This document shows positions 41,308-49,833 of a stretch of 64,000 nt of DNA, in pieces (the stretch's first letter is position 1; every line of letters starts with the position of its first letter). The stretch covers positions 1-64,000 of the forward strand of contig JASJBF010000019.1 of the NCBI GenBank assembly GCA_030066685.1, written 5' to 3'. Below the pieces are notes generated by a model that saw nothing but the letters and a program-made list of their open reading frames with translations, was not told where the DNA came from and made no database searches. This DNA is from Kiloniellales bacterium (GTDB lineage Bacteria; Pseudomonadota; Alphaproteobacteria; Kiloniellales; JAKSBE01). The position numbers and the translations under genes are program-made.

Positions 41308-42117
41308 TCACCCCTCCTCCGCGGCCGGCAGCAGGCGGTCGAGGCGCAGCCGGTGGCGGCCGTCGGTCAGGCGCCGCACGCCGCCCAGGACCGCGGCGAC
41401 CGCGCCCAGGCCGGTGCCGCCGGCGATCAGGAACATGATCAGGAGCTGGTACTTCACCGCCTCGACCGGCTCCACCCCGGCCAGGATCTGCCCGGTCATC
41501 ATGCCCGGCAGGGCGACCAGCCCGGTCGCCGCCATGGCGTTGACGATCGGCATCAGGGCGGCGCGCAGGGCCTCGCGGGCGATCGGCCGGGTCGCCTCGT
41601 CGCGGGTCGCACCCAGGGCGAGCTGCGCCTCGACCCCGGCCCGAGCGCGCCAGAGGCCCGTGCTCAGGCTCTGCAGGCCGAGGCTGACCCCGGTCATGGT
41701 GTTGCCCAGGACCATGCCGAGCAGCGGCAGGGCGTAGCGCGGGTGGTACCAGGGCTCGGGCTGGACCGCGGTTGTCAGGGCCAGGACCGTGACCGCCGCC
41801 GCGGCCAGGAGCATGCAGCCGGTGCCCAGGCCGTAGCGCCAGAGCCCGGCCAGCGGCCGCTCCTGGCGGGCGACGATCTCGCGCCCGGCGAAGAGCACCA
41901 TGGCGAGCGCGGCCAGCCCGGTCCAGAGCGCCGAGACCTGGGCGAAGAGCCAGGTCAGGACCAAGCCGATCAGTAGCAGCTGGACGATCATCCGCGCCGC
42001 CGCGATCAGGTACTGGCGCTCGAGCCGCAGCCGGAAAGTCAGCGACAGGGCGCCGTTGAGCAGCACCAGCAGGGAGGCCAGCACCAGGTCCTGGAGGTCG
42101 AGGACGATGTAGCTCAT
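41308..42117 (-). CDS. fetB: Iron export ABC transporter permease FetB
   Basis: A 269-residue integral membrane protein of the UPF0014/FetB family. Hydrophobic segments run throughout, with the family-typical LGMVLGNTMTGVSLGLQSL, EAQLALGATRDEATRPIARE and ALPGMMTGQILAGVEPVEAV. The start at 42117 overlaps the stop of fetA (ATGA). With FetA it forms an ABC exporter implicated in iron efflux and resistance to oxidative stress in Escherichia coli. Confidence 0.9.
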   Translation of the reverse strand: MSYIVLDLQDLVLASLLVLLNGALSLTFRLRLERQYLIAAARMIVQLLLIGLVLTWLFAQVSALWTGLAALAMVLFAGREIVARQERPLAGLWRYGLGTGCMLLAAAAVTVLALTTAVQPEPWYHPRYALPLLGMVLGNTMTGVSLGLQSLSTGLWRARAGVEAQLALGATRDEATRPIAREALRAALMPIVNAMAATGLVALPGMMTGQILAGVEPVEAVKYQLLIMFLIAGGTGLGAVAAVLGGVRRLTDGRHRLRLDRLLPAAEEG

Positions 42118-42710
42118 GCCGCGGGTTCCACCAACCGGCCGCCCTCCAGGCGCAGGACGCCCTCGGTCGCCCTGGCCAGCTGGGCGGCGTCGTGGCTGAT
42201 CCAGAGGGCGCAGCCGCCGCCGGCGCGGTGCTCGGCGATCAGGGCCTCGACCGCGGCCGTGCTCTCCGGGTCGAGGGCGGCGGTCGGCTCGTCGAGCAGC
42301 AGGACCTGGGGCCCCCGGACCAGGGCCCGGACCAGGGCGAGGCGCTGGCGCTCGCCGCTGGACAGGCGGGCGACCGGCCAGTCGTGGCAGTCCTCGGGCA
42401 AGCCCAGCGCCGCCAGCAGCGGGCGCGCCGGCTCCCGGTCCGGGAAATGGGCGCCGACCCGGTCGGCCCACCAGCCGGACTCGGCGGCCAGGTAGCAGAC
42501 CCGGCGACGCCACAGGGGCGCCGGCAGGTCCTCGCGCCGGGTGCCGTCCAGGCTGACCTCGCCGGCGCTGGCGTCGAGGTCGGCGAGCGCGCGCAGCAGC
42601 AGGGACTTGCCGGCGCCCGAGGGGCCGCCGATCCCCAGGCAGCCGCCCGCCGCGACCTCGAAGGAGATCGGGCCCAGGCCGGGGCGGCTGAGTTTGCGGA
42701 CCGAGAACAT
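42114..42710 (-). CDS. fetA: Iron export ABC transporter ATP-binding protein FetA
   Basis: A 198-residue ABC ATPase. Walker A GGPSGAGKSLLLRALADL, signature LSSGERQRLALVRAL, Walker B VLLLDEPTAALDPES and switch His in LWISHDAAQLA are all present. It is followed by fetB with a 4-base overlap. The small size, without extra domains, fits FetA (YbbL). Confidence 0.9.
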   Translation of the reverse strand: MFSVRKLSRPGLGPISFEVAAGGCLGIGGPSGAGKSLLLRALADLDASAGEVSLDGTRREDLPAPLWRRRVCYLAAESGWWADRVGAHFPDREPARPLLAALGLPEDCHDWPVARLSSGERQRLALVRALVRGPQVLLLDEPTAALDPESTAAVEALIAEHRAGGGCALWISHDAAQLARATEGVLRLEGGRLVEPAA

Positions 42711-43165
42711 TGCAGGCTCAGGATGCGCCGGGCGCCGCCGGGGCTGTCAAGCGGCTCCTGCCGGGACGGTGGGGCGGGATCGCGAGGGCCCAAAATGGAA
42801 GAGCCCCGTTGGGGGGCAACGGGACTCTTCCGGTTTTGCGAGCCAAGATCGGGAGCTGGCATGACCAAGAGAAGAAGGCTAGAAGCTTCTCCGCGATGGC
42901 CGCGATGGAGAAAGAGGCAGCTCCCAAGACCCAAGGTACGACCGGTAAGGTTAACAAATCCTTAACGCCTCGGCCTTTGGTGAGCCCCCGCCCTAACCAC
43001 AAAGCTCACAGATAACCCCCGCCGATGTTATCTCGGCCGCCCTAGGCTTGTGCCAGCTGCCGAATCCGCAGAAGGTCGCCCGCCAGACCGCGGATCTTTA
43101 ACGGTTTTTTAAGGCTAAGGGTTAAATCATCGGTTAACCAAACCAGGCGCAGGGAGCCTGCTGCG
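42711..43165. other. Intergenic region with hairpins and CtrA-like sites
   Basis: This 455-base stretch lies between divergent genes. It holds a hairpin with 14-base arms at 42798-42830 (GAAGAGCCCCGTTG / CAACGGGACTCTTC), a smaller one around GATAAC...GTTATC, and two TTAA-N7-TTAA elements at 42951-42966 and 43098-43112. It ends in an AT-rich zone ahead of the 44-codon frame. No protein-like frame is seen. Confidence 0.5.
42951..42966. promoter_or_regulatory. CtrA-type binding site
   Basis: TTAACAAATCCTTAAC fits the alphaproteobacterial CtrA consensus TTAA-N7-TTAAC exactly. A second element TTAA-N7-TTAA lies at 43098-43112. They are upstream of a small membrane-protein frame and about 0.6 kb from the Flp pilin gene, a class of gene often under CtrA control. 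Confidence 0.5.
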
Positions 43166-43300
43166 ATGATCGCAGACCTCGTTGACCTTTCGATCGTGCT
43201 CTTGATTGTGGTGCTGATCGGCTATCCCGCGACCCTGACGGTCCTGCAGGCCGTTCAGGCTCGCGCGCGTCGCTCGCAGGAGCGCGAGGACCGCTACTGA
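43166..43300 (+). CDS. 44-residue single-span membrane protein
   Basis: A short frame MIADLVDLSIVLLIVVLIGY, then PATLTVLQAVQARARRSQER. It has one membrane helix followed by a basic, charged tail. Purine-rich CAGGGAG precedes the ATG and CtrA-like sites lie upstream. The composition looks like a genuine small membrane protein, but no homologue family is recognised. Confidence 0.5.
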   Translation: MIADLVDLSIVLLIVVLIGYPATLTVLQAVQARARRSQEREDRY

Positions 43301-43455
43301 GGCGCCGACCAAAAGGCCCCGCGGCGGCGGAGCTGCGGGGCCGAGCCCGGCTGGTGGCGGCGGCGGAGATCTCCTTTTCGAGCTCCGCGTCCGCCGTGCT
43401 TCCCCCGAGTCCCGAGAGCCTCGAGCCTTCGCCTCGCCCGGCGGCAGCGCGCGGG

Positions 43456-43650
43456 CTACTCGAGCAGCCGAACCTGCTCGGCGACATCGGCAAGACTCAG
43501 GGCCACGAGATCCCAGATCGCCAAGGCGTCGTCCGCCAGGTAGGCGAAGACCAGAAGCACCGGCACCGACAAGGTCGCCGCCAACATCGCGTATTCGATC
43601 GCCGTCGCGCCCTGCTCGGCGGTCAAAAAGCCCCTGCGCAGCCGTTTCAT
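43456..43650 (-). CDS. Flp/Fap-type pilin subunit
   Basis: A 64-residue prepilin: basic leader, GATAIEYAMLAATLSVPVLL with the conserved Glu5-type EY pair after the cleavage region, and a short C-terminus. This matches Flp pilins of Tad pili. No other tad/cpa genes are in the window, so it is an orphan pilin gene. A TTGTTAAGG element lies in its upstream region. Confidence 0.85.
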   Translation of the reverse strand: MKRLRRGFLTAEQGATAIEYAMLAATLSVPVLLVFAYLADDALAIWDLVALSLADVAEQVRLLE

Positions 43651-43967
43651 GCACCCCTCCCGGCGTCTTGGTTGTTATTTACCTCTTGTTAAGGAAGTAC
43701 GCCGAACTGCGGAGACCGTCAATAAAAAACCATGTATTCTACCAAAATTGTCACGATTTTTGGTCTCAATTTTAACTATAGAACGAGTATATGGTAAATT
43801 TCCATTATGAGAAGTGAATTGTTTGCCTTTATTAATAAGTTCTCAAAAAGATCCGGCTATCGTGCCGGCAGACGAGACAGGCACGGGCGGCGACGATCCG
43901 GGGACGGCTCCGGGGGCGGCGCGGGACAGGCCGGTGCCGGACGCCACCCAGCGGGATCTGAGACCAG
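43651..43967. other. AT-rich intergenic region between pilin and kinase-like gene
   Basis: The 317 bases include an unusually AT-rich stretch, 43720-43850, with AAAATTGTCACGATTTTT (a small inverted repeat) and several TA-rich hexamers. It probably contains the divergent promoters of the pilin and the kinase-like gene. No frame worth calling is present. Confidence 0.45.
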
Positions 43968-44792
43968 GTGACCAGCGCAGCTCCGAAAGCCCAGAACGTC
44001 GGCCGCCAGGCCCCGACACGCGAGACCAAGCGCCCGCAGCGGCCGGCCGAGACGCCCCGCCCGGCCGGCAGCGAGGCCGAGCGGGTCCGGGTCGACCATG
44101 CCCTGCGCACCGCCCTGACCGCGATCCTCGGCTTTTCCGAGGTCATCGGCCAGGAGATGTTCGGGCCGGTCGGCAACCCGCAGTACCGCCAGTACGCCCA
44201 GGACATCTTCAAGACCGGGCAGCAGCTCATGGCCTTCCTCGGCGAGGTCGAGCAGCTGCCCTGCGCCACCGCCGACGGCGCCCGCCGGCCCTACCAGGTC
44301 TGCCACGTGCCCACCGCCCTGGGCGACGCCCGGCGGCTGGCCAGCAAGCTGGCGCGGGACGCCGGCGTGACCCTGGCGGTCGACGTGCCGGAGGGCCTGC
44401 CGCTGCTCAAGATGGACCAGCGGGCGCTGCAGCAGATCGTCCTGACCCTGATCCTCAACGCGATCCGGGCCTCCGACCCGGGCGACCTGGTCTCCGCGGT
44501 GCCCGACGTCAGCCTCGCCGGCGAGTTCCGCCTGACCGTGCAGTCCCAGCTCGGCAGCCTGCCGGGCGGCCAGCCCCTGCCGCCGACCCAGGCCGAGGAG
44601 GTCAAGACCAACGATCCGGCCCTGGCCAACCTGCCGACCCGGCTCGGGCTCGACATCCCGAGGTCCCTGGTCGAGCTCCACGGCGGCCGCCTCGAGGTGC
44701 ACTGCATCCCCGAGTTCGGCCTGCGCGCCACGGCCCGCTTCCCCAAGGCCTGGGTGATCGAGCCCAACGGCAAGGCCCCGCTCGACGGCTGA
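43968..44792 (+). CDS. Degenerate sensor-kinase-like protein (DHp plus HATPase remnant)
   Basis: A 274-residue cytosolic protein. A disordered N-terminus leads to a DHp-like helix with a histidine in VDHALRTALTAILGFSEVIG, and a second helix. A domain with KMDQRALQQIVLTLILNAIR resembles the N-box of histidine kinases, but no clear G1/G2 glycine boxes are present; LGLDIPRSLVELHGGRLEVH retains the tail of the fold. It looks like a phosphotransfer or pseudokinase protein similar to ChpT-type modules. The full kinase at 57.9-59.3 kb shares the GFSE(V/I)(I/L) region. Confidence 0.65.
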   Translation: MTSAAPKAQNVGRQAPTRETKRPQRPAETPRPAGSEAERVRVDHALRTALTAILGFSEVIGQEMFGPVGNPQYRQYAQDIFKTGQQLMAFLGEVEQLPCATADGARRPYQVCHVPTALGDARRLASKLARDAGVTLAVDVPEGLPLLKMDQRALQQIVLTLILNAIRASDPGDLVSAVPDVSLAGEFRLTVQSQLGSLPGGQPLPPTQAEEVKTNDPALANLPTRLGLDIPRSLVELHGGRLEVHCIPEFGLRATARFPKAWVIEPNGKAPLDG

Positions 44793-45091
44793 GGCCACGC
44801 ATCGGCCCGACACCGAGGGACCTGAGCAGGCCCTCGCGCGCTTCTGCCGACCCTTCGTTCTGTCCGCGGAAACCCGCGACCGCCGGCCGTTCGACTCCTG
44901 GCCGTCTTGTTAGACTGCAATAGGAAAGTCTGGACGCCGGCGATGTGGGTCGAATGGGGGAATCCCCACAGACCAATCCACCAGTGCCGTTATCCTGGAC
45001 GCGGAGCGCCCCGGCAAAGGCAATTGGCCGTCTGCGGCGCCAAAGCGTATAGTTGTGTCGTCTTGAATGCTGGACGGGAGGTCGTTAACTC

Positions 45092-46750
45092 ATGCCGGCT
45101 GATCGCCTCGAGCGCAGGCTGGCTGCTGTCCTTTGCCTTGACATGGTCGGCTACTCGCTGCTGATGGAGGCGGACGAGGAGGGGACGATTGCGCGGCAGA
45201 AGGCGCATCGCACCGAGGTTATCGACCCGAAAATCGCCGCGCATTCCGGTCGCATCGTCAAGTCGACCGGCGATGGTTTGCTGGTGGAGTTTGCCAGCGT
45301 CGTGGACGCCGTAGGCTGCGCGGTCGATATCCAGGCGAGCCTCGCAGAATTCGAGGCGAACTCCCTACACAAAGAACAGATCAAATACCGTGTCGGAATC
45401 AATCTGGGCGACGTCGTCGTCGAAGGCAGCGAGATCTATGGCGATGGTGTGAACATTGCGGTTCGATTGGAATCTTTCGCCGATCCCGGCGGTATCTGCA
45501 TTTCCGAACTGGTCCATTCTCAGATCGTCGGCAAGATCGGCGTTAAGTTCTCCGGCGGCCAAGACTGCATTCTGAAAAACATCACCCGGCCGGTGCAAGT
45601 CTGGCGCTGGCCGGGAAGCCCTCAAAGCGGCCCGCCCATCAGGCGGCGCGCTGCGCGGCCGGCTATGCAGAGGCCCGGACACCGGATCAGAAACGTTGTC
45701 AACGTGCGCCCCTTGGACGTCAGCGCCGTCTTCAAGGGACGCCAGCGCGAAACGAAGGCCCTGCGGGACTATCTCGCCGATCCCTTGGTCCACATGGTCA
45801 GCATCTTGGGTCGGGGCGGGATGGGCAAGACGGCGCTCGCGACGCGGGTTCTGGCCGATCTCGAAAGCGGCCAACTCAATGGCTCAGCCGTCCAGGGCAT
45901 CGTCTACCTCGCGGCGAAAAGCATGCGGATTACGCTGGAGCGCCTCTATGCGGACGTCGGGCGGATGTTCGACGACAAGACGGCCGAGGCCTTGAGACTG
46001 AGGTGGGGCAATCCGGTCATGTCTCTGAGGGCGAAAGCAGAGTATCTCATCGAGACGATGACGAACGGCCTCTACATCATCCTGCTGGACAATCTGGAAG
46101 ACGAGCTCGAAGCGGATGGAACGATCGAAGACGAAGGCCTTCGGATATTCGTCGAACAGGCCCTGATCGAACCGAGCGGTGTCCGCCTCGTCGTCACCTC
46201 GCGCCAGAAGGTCAGGCTCCCGCCTGCGGCCTTGCGGTTCACTAGGGCGATTTCTCTCGAGGGCGGTCTTGCGCAGCAGGAAGCGATCGCCCTGCTGAAG
46301 GAATTGGACCCCCAGGGCACGCTCGGCATTCGGGATGCACCACGGCAGCTCTTGCGCCGGGCCAGCCAGCTGACACGCGGTATTCCCAGGGCCTTAGAGC
46401 TTCTGGCCGGTTTGCTGTATGAGGACCCGACCACCGATCTCGCCACGCTGATCTCCGATAAGAGCCTCTTCGGAACGGAGGTCATGAGCCCATTGGTCGC
46501 CGTCGGCTACAAGCACCTGAGGGAGTCCGAGCGGCGCCTCATGGAGGCGCTTGCCGTCTTCAACGAGCAAGTCGACGAGCACGCAATCGCGCATCTGATA
46601 CAGCCCTGGGTGACGGGGCCGGATGTTCACGCCGGATTGCGGCGCCTGGTCAATGGTTACTTCGTGAAGTATCACACCGATACGCGTACCTACAGTCTGC
46701 ATCAGCTGGACCGGGATTACGCCTACGAACAAATCCCTGAAGCGTCGTAG
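45092..46750 (+). CDS. Class III adenylate cyclase fused to STAND (NB-ARC-like) ATPase
   Basis: A 552-residue protein behind GGGAGGT. Residues about 8-175 are a class III cyclase: LCLDMVGYS (metal Asp), VKSTGDGLLVEF (second Asp), VGINLGDVVVEG, IYGDGVNIAVRLE. Residues about 215-540 are a STAND NTPase with Walker A SILGRGGMGKTALATR and Walker B LYIILLDNLED, plus RLVVTSRQKVRL. The C-terminus LHQLDRDYAYEQIPEAS is the point where such proteins continue into tetratricopeptide repeats. Here the repeats are in the next gene, 23 bases away in another frame. It probably makes cAMP on ligand-triggered oligomerisation. Confidence 0.85.
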   Translation: MPADRLERRLAAVLCLDMVGYSLLMEADEEGTIARQKAHRTEVIDPKIAAHSGRIVKSTGDGLLVEFASVVDAVGCAVDIQASLAEFEANSLHKEQIKYRVGINLGDVVVEGSEIYGDGVNIAVRLESFADPGGICISELVHSQIVGKIGVKFSGGQDCILKNITRPVQVWRWPGSPQSGPPIRRRAARPAMQRPGHRIRNVVNVRPLDVSAVFKGRQRETKALRDYLADPLVHMVSILGRGGMGKTALATRVLADLESGQLNGSAVQGIVYLAAKSMRITLERLYADVGRMFDDKTAEALRLRWGNPVMSLRAKAEYLIETMTNGLYIILLDNLEDELEADGTIEDEGLRIFVEQALIEPSGVRLVVTSRQKVRLPPAALRFTRAISLEGGLAQQEAIALLKELDPQGTLGIRDAPRQLLRRASQLTRGIPRALELLAGLLYEDPTTDLATLISDKSLFGTEVMSPLVAVGYKHLRESERRLMEALAVFNEQVDEHAIAHLIQPWVTGPDVHAGLRRLVNGYFVKYHTDTRTYSLHQLDRDYAYEQIPEAS

Positions 46751-46773
46751 CAGGGCACGCGGGGGGCAGCACT

Positions 46774-48603
46774 GTGGAAGGATACACCAAAGATAGCCTC
46801 GAAAATAGAGTGGCTCAATACTACGAGGCCCTCTACCGGGAGACCTTTCCAGCGAAGGGTACGACCAAGCCTGCAAGCATCAAGGAAGTATATCCGATGC
46901 TCATGGCCTTCGAGCATCGTCTACGGGGCGACGGCTATGCGCAGGCCCTCAAAGACCTCAACGATGTCGATACCTACCTGCTGACCTGGGGGCATTTTGA
47001 CCGCCTTGTGAAGATGAGAACGAGGCTGGAGCCCGACGAAGTTGGAGATCGTTTGACCGAGGTCGAACGGGGGCAAAATCTCGGACGACTGGGCGTTACC
47101 TATCTGTTCATGGCCCATCCCGAAAAGGCCGACTCATTCCTCGCCGCGGCCGAGACCATCGCCAAGGATTGCGGGGACTCCGAAAACGAGGGGCTGTGGC
47201 AGATCTACCGGGCCTGGAACAAGAACGATGCGGGCGCGCGGGACGAGGCCGAGACTCTCCTCAAAAGTGCCAAGCGCAAGGTCGCCACGAAGGCGGACAA
47301 AGCCTTCTGCGCGGCGCACTTCGGTTGGCTTCACCAAGGCCTGCTGGGCTACCACGATGTGATGCAGGCCACGGAAATGCTGCAAAGCTTCGATGAAGCG
47401 GTGCGCCTGTACGATTCCATACCGGCCGGCGAGCGCGACCCCATGCTGCGCGCCTACCGAGCCACCTTGGCCTATATGGGTCGAGCACGCAGCTATGCGG
47501 TCTTGGGACAGCATGATGCAGCCAATCACGATTTCAAGGCGGCCTACGACGAGCTGAGAGCCATCGATCACCAGCGCATGCTCGCCGTCTGGGGGACGAA
47601 CAAGGGAAGCGCCGAGCGAGAAATGGGCAAGTTGGCCCAAGCGAAAAGCACGCTCGAGCACGCTCTTCGTTTGAGCATCGCCATCGGCGACCGCCGTGGC
47701 GAGCAGGTGGCCAACAGCTTGCTCGGAAAGGTCCATCGTGATGGAGCCTGGGCGATCCGGATCAAGAACGACGCGTTCACCGAAGAGTCGGTCGAGCTTC
47801 TACAAGCCTCCGCACATCATTTCGAACGGGCGATAAAGGGAGAGCGAAAACTTGGAAACAAGCTTCGCTTGGTCATCGCATTGCGGCGGCTGGCGAACGT
47901 CAACCGGGAGCTGAGCCGCGCGCTAACCGATCTGAAGCAAGACGAGGCGGCCATCCGGGTTTCGAGGCAGGCCGAAGAGGGCTACCTGGAAGCCGGGAAA
48001 GTCGCACCAGCGGACGATGCCAGGACGACGATCTACGATTGGCTCGAGCGGACCAGGTCTGCCTCGGCGATGCCGAACTCCGCGCGCGGGTCCTTTCCAG
48101 GGGCGCAAGTTCCATCGAACGCAGAAAAACAGCTTGAGAATGAAAACAAACCATTGGTTGTCCCACCCGTCGAGACCGAGATAGGGATCGTACTTCTTCG
48201 GCAAAAGGACGCCTACAAGTTCGAGGGCCATCAGCTTGACAGTCCGGCGACCGCGTTCCGTGCGGCGATCGGCAAGTTGGAGAAGGAGCTGAACAAGCTC
48301 AAGCAAAAGGAAAAGAAGCTCGACGAGACGGCCAGAGACCTGAAACGAGCGGCGGAGTTGAACTACGCTCTCGGGACGGCTCTGGTCGGATTGGCGGTCT
48401 CGGATGGCAAGGGAAAGACCGATGAAAACAGCAAGAAAGCAAGAAAAATCCTTGAACGTACGCTGAATGACTTTCCGTCCCCGGGTTTCATTCGGGACAC
48501 TTACGAGGATCTGGCAGCCATGCAGGGGGCCATCGAGAAACCTAAACTCATTGACGAGTTCCTGTCGCTTTTCCGGAAAAAATGGCCCCCGGAAATGCTG
48601 TAG
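46774..48603 (+). CDS. Tetratricopeptide-repeat sensor partner of STAND cyclase
   Basis: A 609-residue protein from a GTG start. It begins GYTKDSLENRVAQYYEALYR, the linker that in single-chain STAND proteins joins the winged-helix part to repeats. Helical TPR-like pairs follow (MLRAYRATLAYMGRARSYAV, KSTLEHALRLSIAIGDRRGE, ANSLLGKVHRDGAWAI). A coiled coil lies near residue 500 (EKELNKLKQKEKKLDETARD). It would be the ligand-sensing half of the upstream cyclase/ATPase, either as a separate subunit or after a frameshift. Less GC-rich than its surroundings. Confidence 0.75.
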   Translation: MEGYTKDSLENRVAQYYEALYRETFPAKGTTKPASIKEVYPMLMAFEHRLRGDGYAQALKDLNDVDTYLLTWGHFDRLVKMRTRLEPDEVGDRLTEVERGQNLGRLGVTYLFMAHPEKADSFLAAAETIAKDCGDSENEGLWQIYRAWNKNDAGARDEAETLLKSAKRKVATKADKAFCAAHFGWLHQGLLGYHDVMQATEMLQSFDEAVRLYDSIPAGERDPMLRAYRATLAYMGRARSYAVLGQHDAANHDFKAAYDELRAIDHQRMLAVWGTNKGSAEREMGKLAQAKSTLEHALRLSIAIGDRRGEQVANSLLGKVHRDGAWAIRIKNDAFTEESVELLQASAHHFERAIKGERKLGNKLRLVIALRRLANVNRELSRALTDLKQDEAAIRVSRQAEEGYLEAGKVAPADDARTTIYDWLERTRSASAMPNSARGSFPGAQVPSNAEKQLENENKPLVVPPVETEIGIVLLRQKDAYKFEGHQLDSPATAFRAAIGKLEKELNKLKQKEKKLDETARDLKRAAELNYALGTALVGLAVSDGKGKTDENSKKARKILERTLNDFPSPGFIRDTYEDLAAMQGAIEKPKLIDEFLSLFRKKWPPEML

Positions 48604-48649
48604 CACGTCTGGCTGAAGAACAGGGCGCTAAGGTCGCGCTTCTGCGCCC

Positions 48650-49483
48650 CTACCCCGCCCCGCCGTGGAGGCGGCGGTAGAGGCTCCGCAGCTCGCTCTG
48701 GACCTCTTCCGCCTTGTAGCGCTCGGCGGGCAGGCCGTGCAGGGCGTCGATGCGCCGGGCCAGGCCGTCATCCTCGGGGCCGCCGGGGCCGATCAAGGGC
48801 TGGTCCTCCAACAGCGCGCCGCCGACGGCGGCGAGCAGGCGCAGAAAGCCGGCCTGGCTGCCCAGGCGGCTGCCGTCGGCCAGGGTGAGCTCGGCCAGGG
48901 CCCCGCCCTCCTCCGCCCCGAAGCGCTGCACCGCGCGCCGGGCCAAAGCCAGGTTGCGCACGTAGTCCGGCCCCCAGGCCCGGCGCAGCTCGCCTTCGGA
49001 CGCCGTCTCGGCCCGGTCGCGCCGCGCCGTCCCGGCGGCGTCGAGGCCCTCGACCTCGCCGCCGAACCAGTCCAGCGCCGCCTGCACGACGCCGGGGGTC
49101 GCCCCCGCCGCCTGCATCGCCGCCAGGAAGCGGCCGCGGCGCTCGGCCAGGACGCCGGACTCCTCGCTGGCGTCCAGGCGCGCCGGGAAGCTGACCGGGT
49201 AGTCCTCGGGCCGCTCGGGGACCCCGAGGCGGCGGTGGAACTGCCGCCACTCGGCGGCGTCGGCGGCCTCGCCAGGCAGGACCACGGCGCGGCCGAGCCG
49301 GCGCTCAAGCTCCACGTAGGACCTGAGCGCCTCGGTCGGGCCGGCGAACTTCTGCGCGGCCTTGGCCAGCTCCTCCGGCAGGTCGTCTGGCCAGGCCGGC
49401 GCCGTCTCCGCCGGGTCTGGCGCCGCCTCGATCGGCTCCGCGGAACCGCCGCTCTCCGCCTGCTGCACTTCGTCTCGATCCAT
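48650..49483 (-). CDS. Capsid assembly scaffolding protein (T7 gp9-like)
   Basis: A 277-residue acidic protein from ATG 49483. It has WPDDLPEELAKAAQKFAGPT, then RLGVPERPEDYPVSFP and the C-terminal SELRSLYRRLHGG. The 'GVPE.P..Y' and 'W....Y' motifs are typical of scaffolds of podophages. It directly follows the portal and Bbp19-like genes. Its C-terminus is shared with the shorter protein at 15.7-16.3 kb. Confidence 0.8.
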   Translation of the reverse strand: MDRDEVQQAESGGSAEPIEAAPDPAETAPAWPDDLPEELAKAAQKFAGPTEALRSYVELERRLGRAVVLPGEAADAAEWRQFHRRLGVPERPEDYPVSFPARLDASEESGVLAERRGRFLAAMQAAGATPGVVQAALDWFGGEVEGLDAAGTARRDRAETASEGELRRAWGPDYVRNLALARRAVQRFGAEEGGALAELTLADGSRLGSQAGFLRLLAAVGGALLEDQPLIGPGGPEDDGLARRIDALHGLPAERYKAEEVQSELRSLYRRLHGGAG

Positions 49484-49485
49484 CG

Positions 49486-49833
49486 CTAGCCCTGCCCTTC
49501 CTCTTGTGCGGCGGTCGGGGCGTCCTCGCCGCTCGGCGCCGCGGCCTCCAAGGTCCGGATGATGCGCAGCCGGATGTCGCGGCGGCCGTCCCGATGATAG
49601 GTCTCGTAGGGATCGCCCTTGACCGCGACCGGGCGGAAGAGGCCGCACCAGTCGAGCAGGCTCCAGAGCACCCGGCGGCCGGCCGGGGTCGCGAAGACCG
49701 TACGGAAGTCGCGGCGGCGCTCGGCCGCGCCATAGCCCGGGCCGAGCTGGTCGCGGGCGAGGCGGCCGAAGAAGCGCTCCAGGTCGGCGCCCCGGTCACC
49801 GGCGGCGCGGCGGCGAAAGGGATGCCAGGTCAT
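49486..49833 (-). CDS. Bbp19-like phage protein
   Basis: A 115-residue protein whose ATG overlaps the portal stop (ATGA). The core is FRTVFATPAGRRVLWSLLDW, CGLFRP and GRRDIRLRIIRTLEAA, which matches the pattern of Bbp19-type proteins found between portal and scaffold genes of podophages (Bordetella phage BPP-1 group). Its function in the virion is not established. Confidence 0.7.
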   Translation of the reverse strand: MTWHPFRRRAAGDRGADLERFFGRLARDQLGPGYGAAERRRDFRTVFATPAGRRVLWSLLDWCGLFRPVAVKGDPYETYHRDGRRDIRLRIIRTLEAAAPSGEDAPTAAQEEGQG

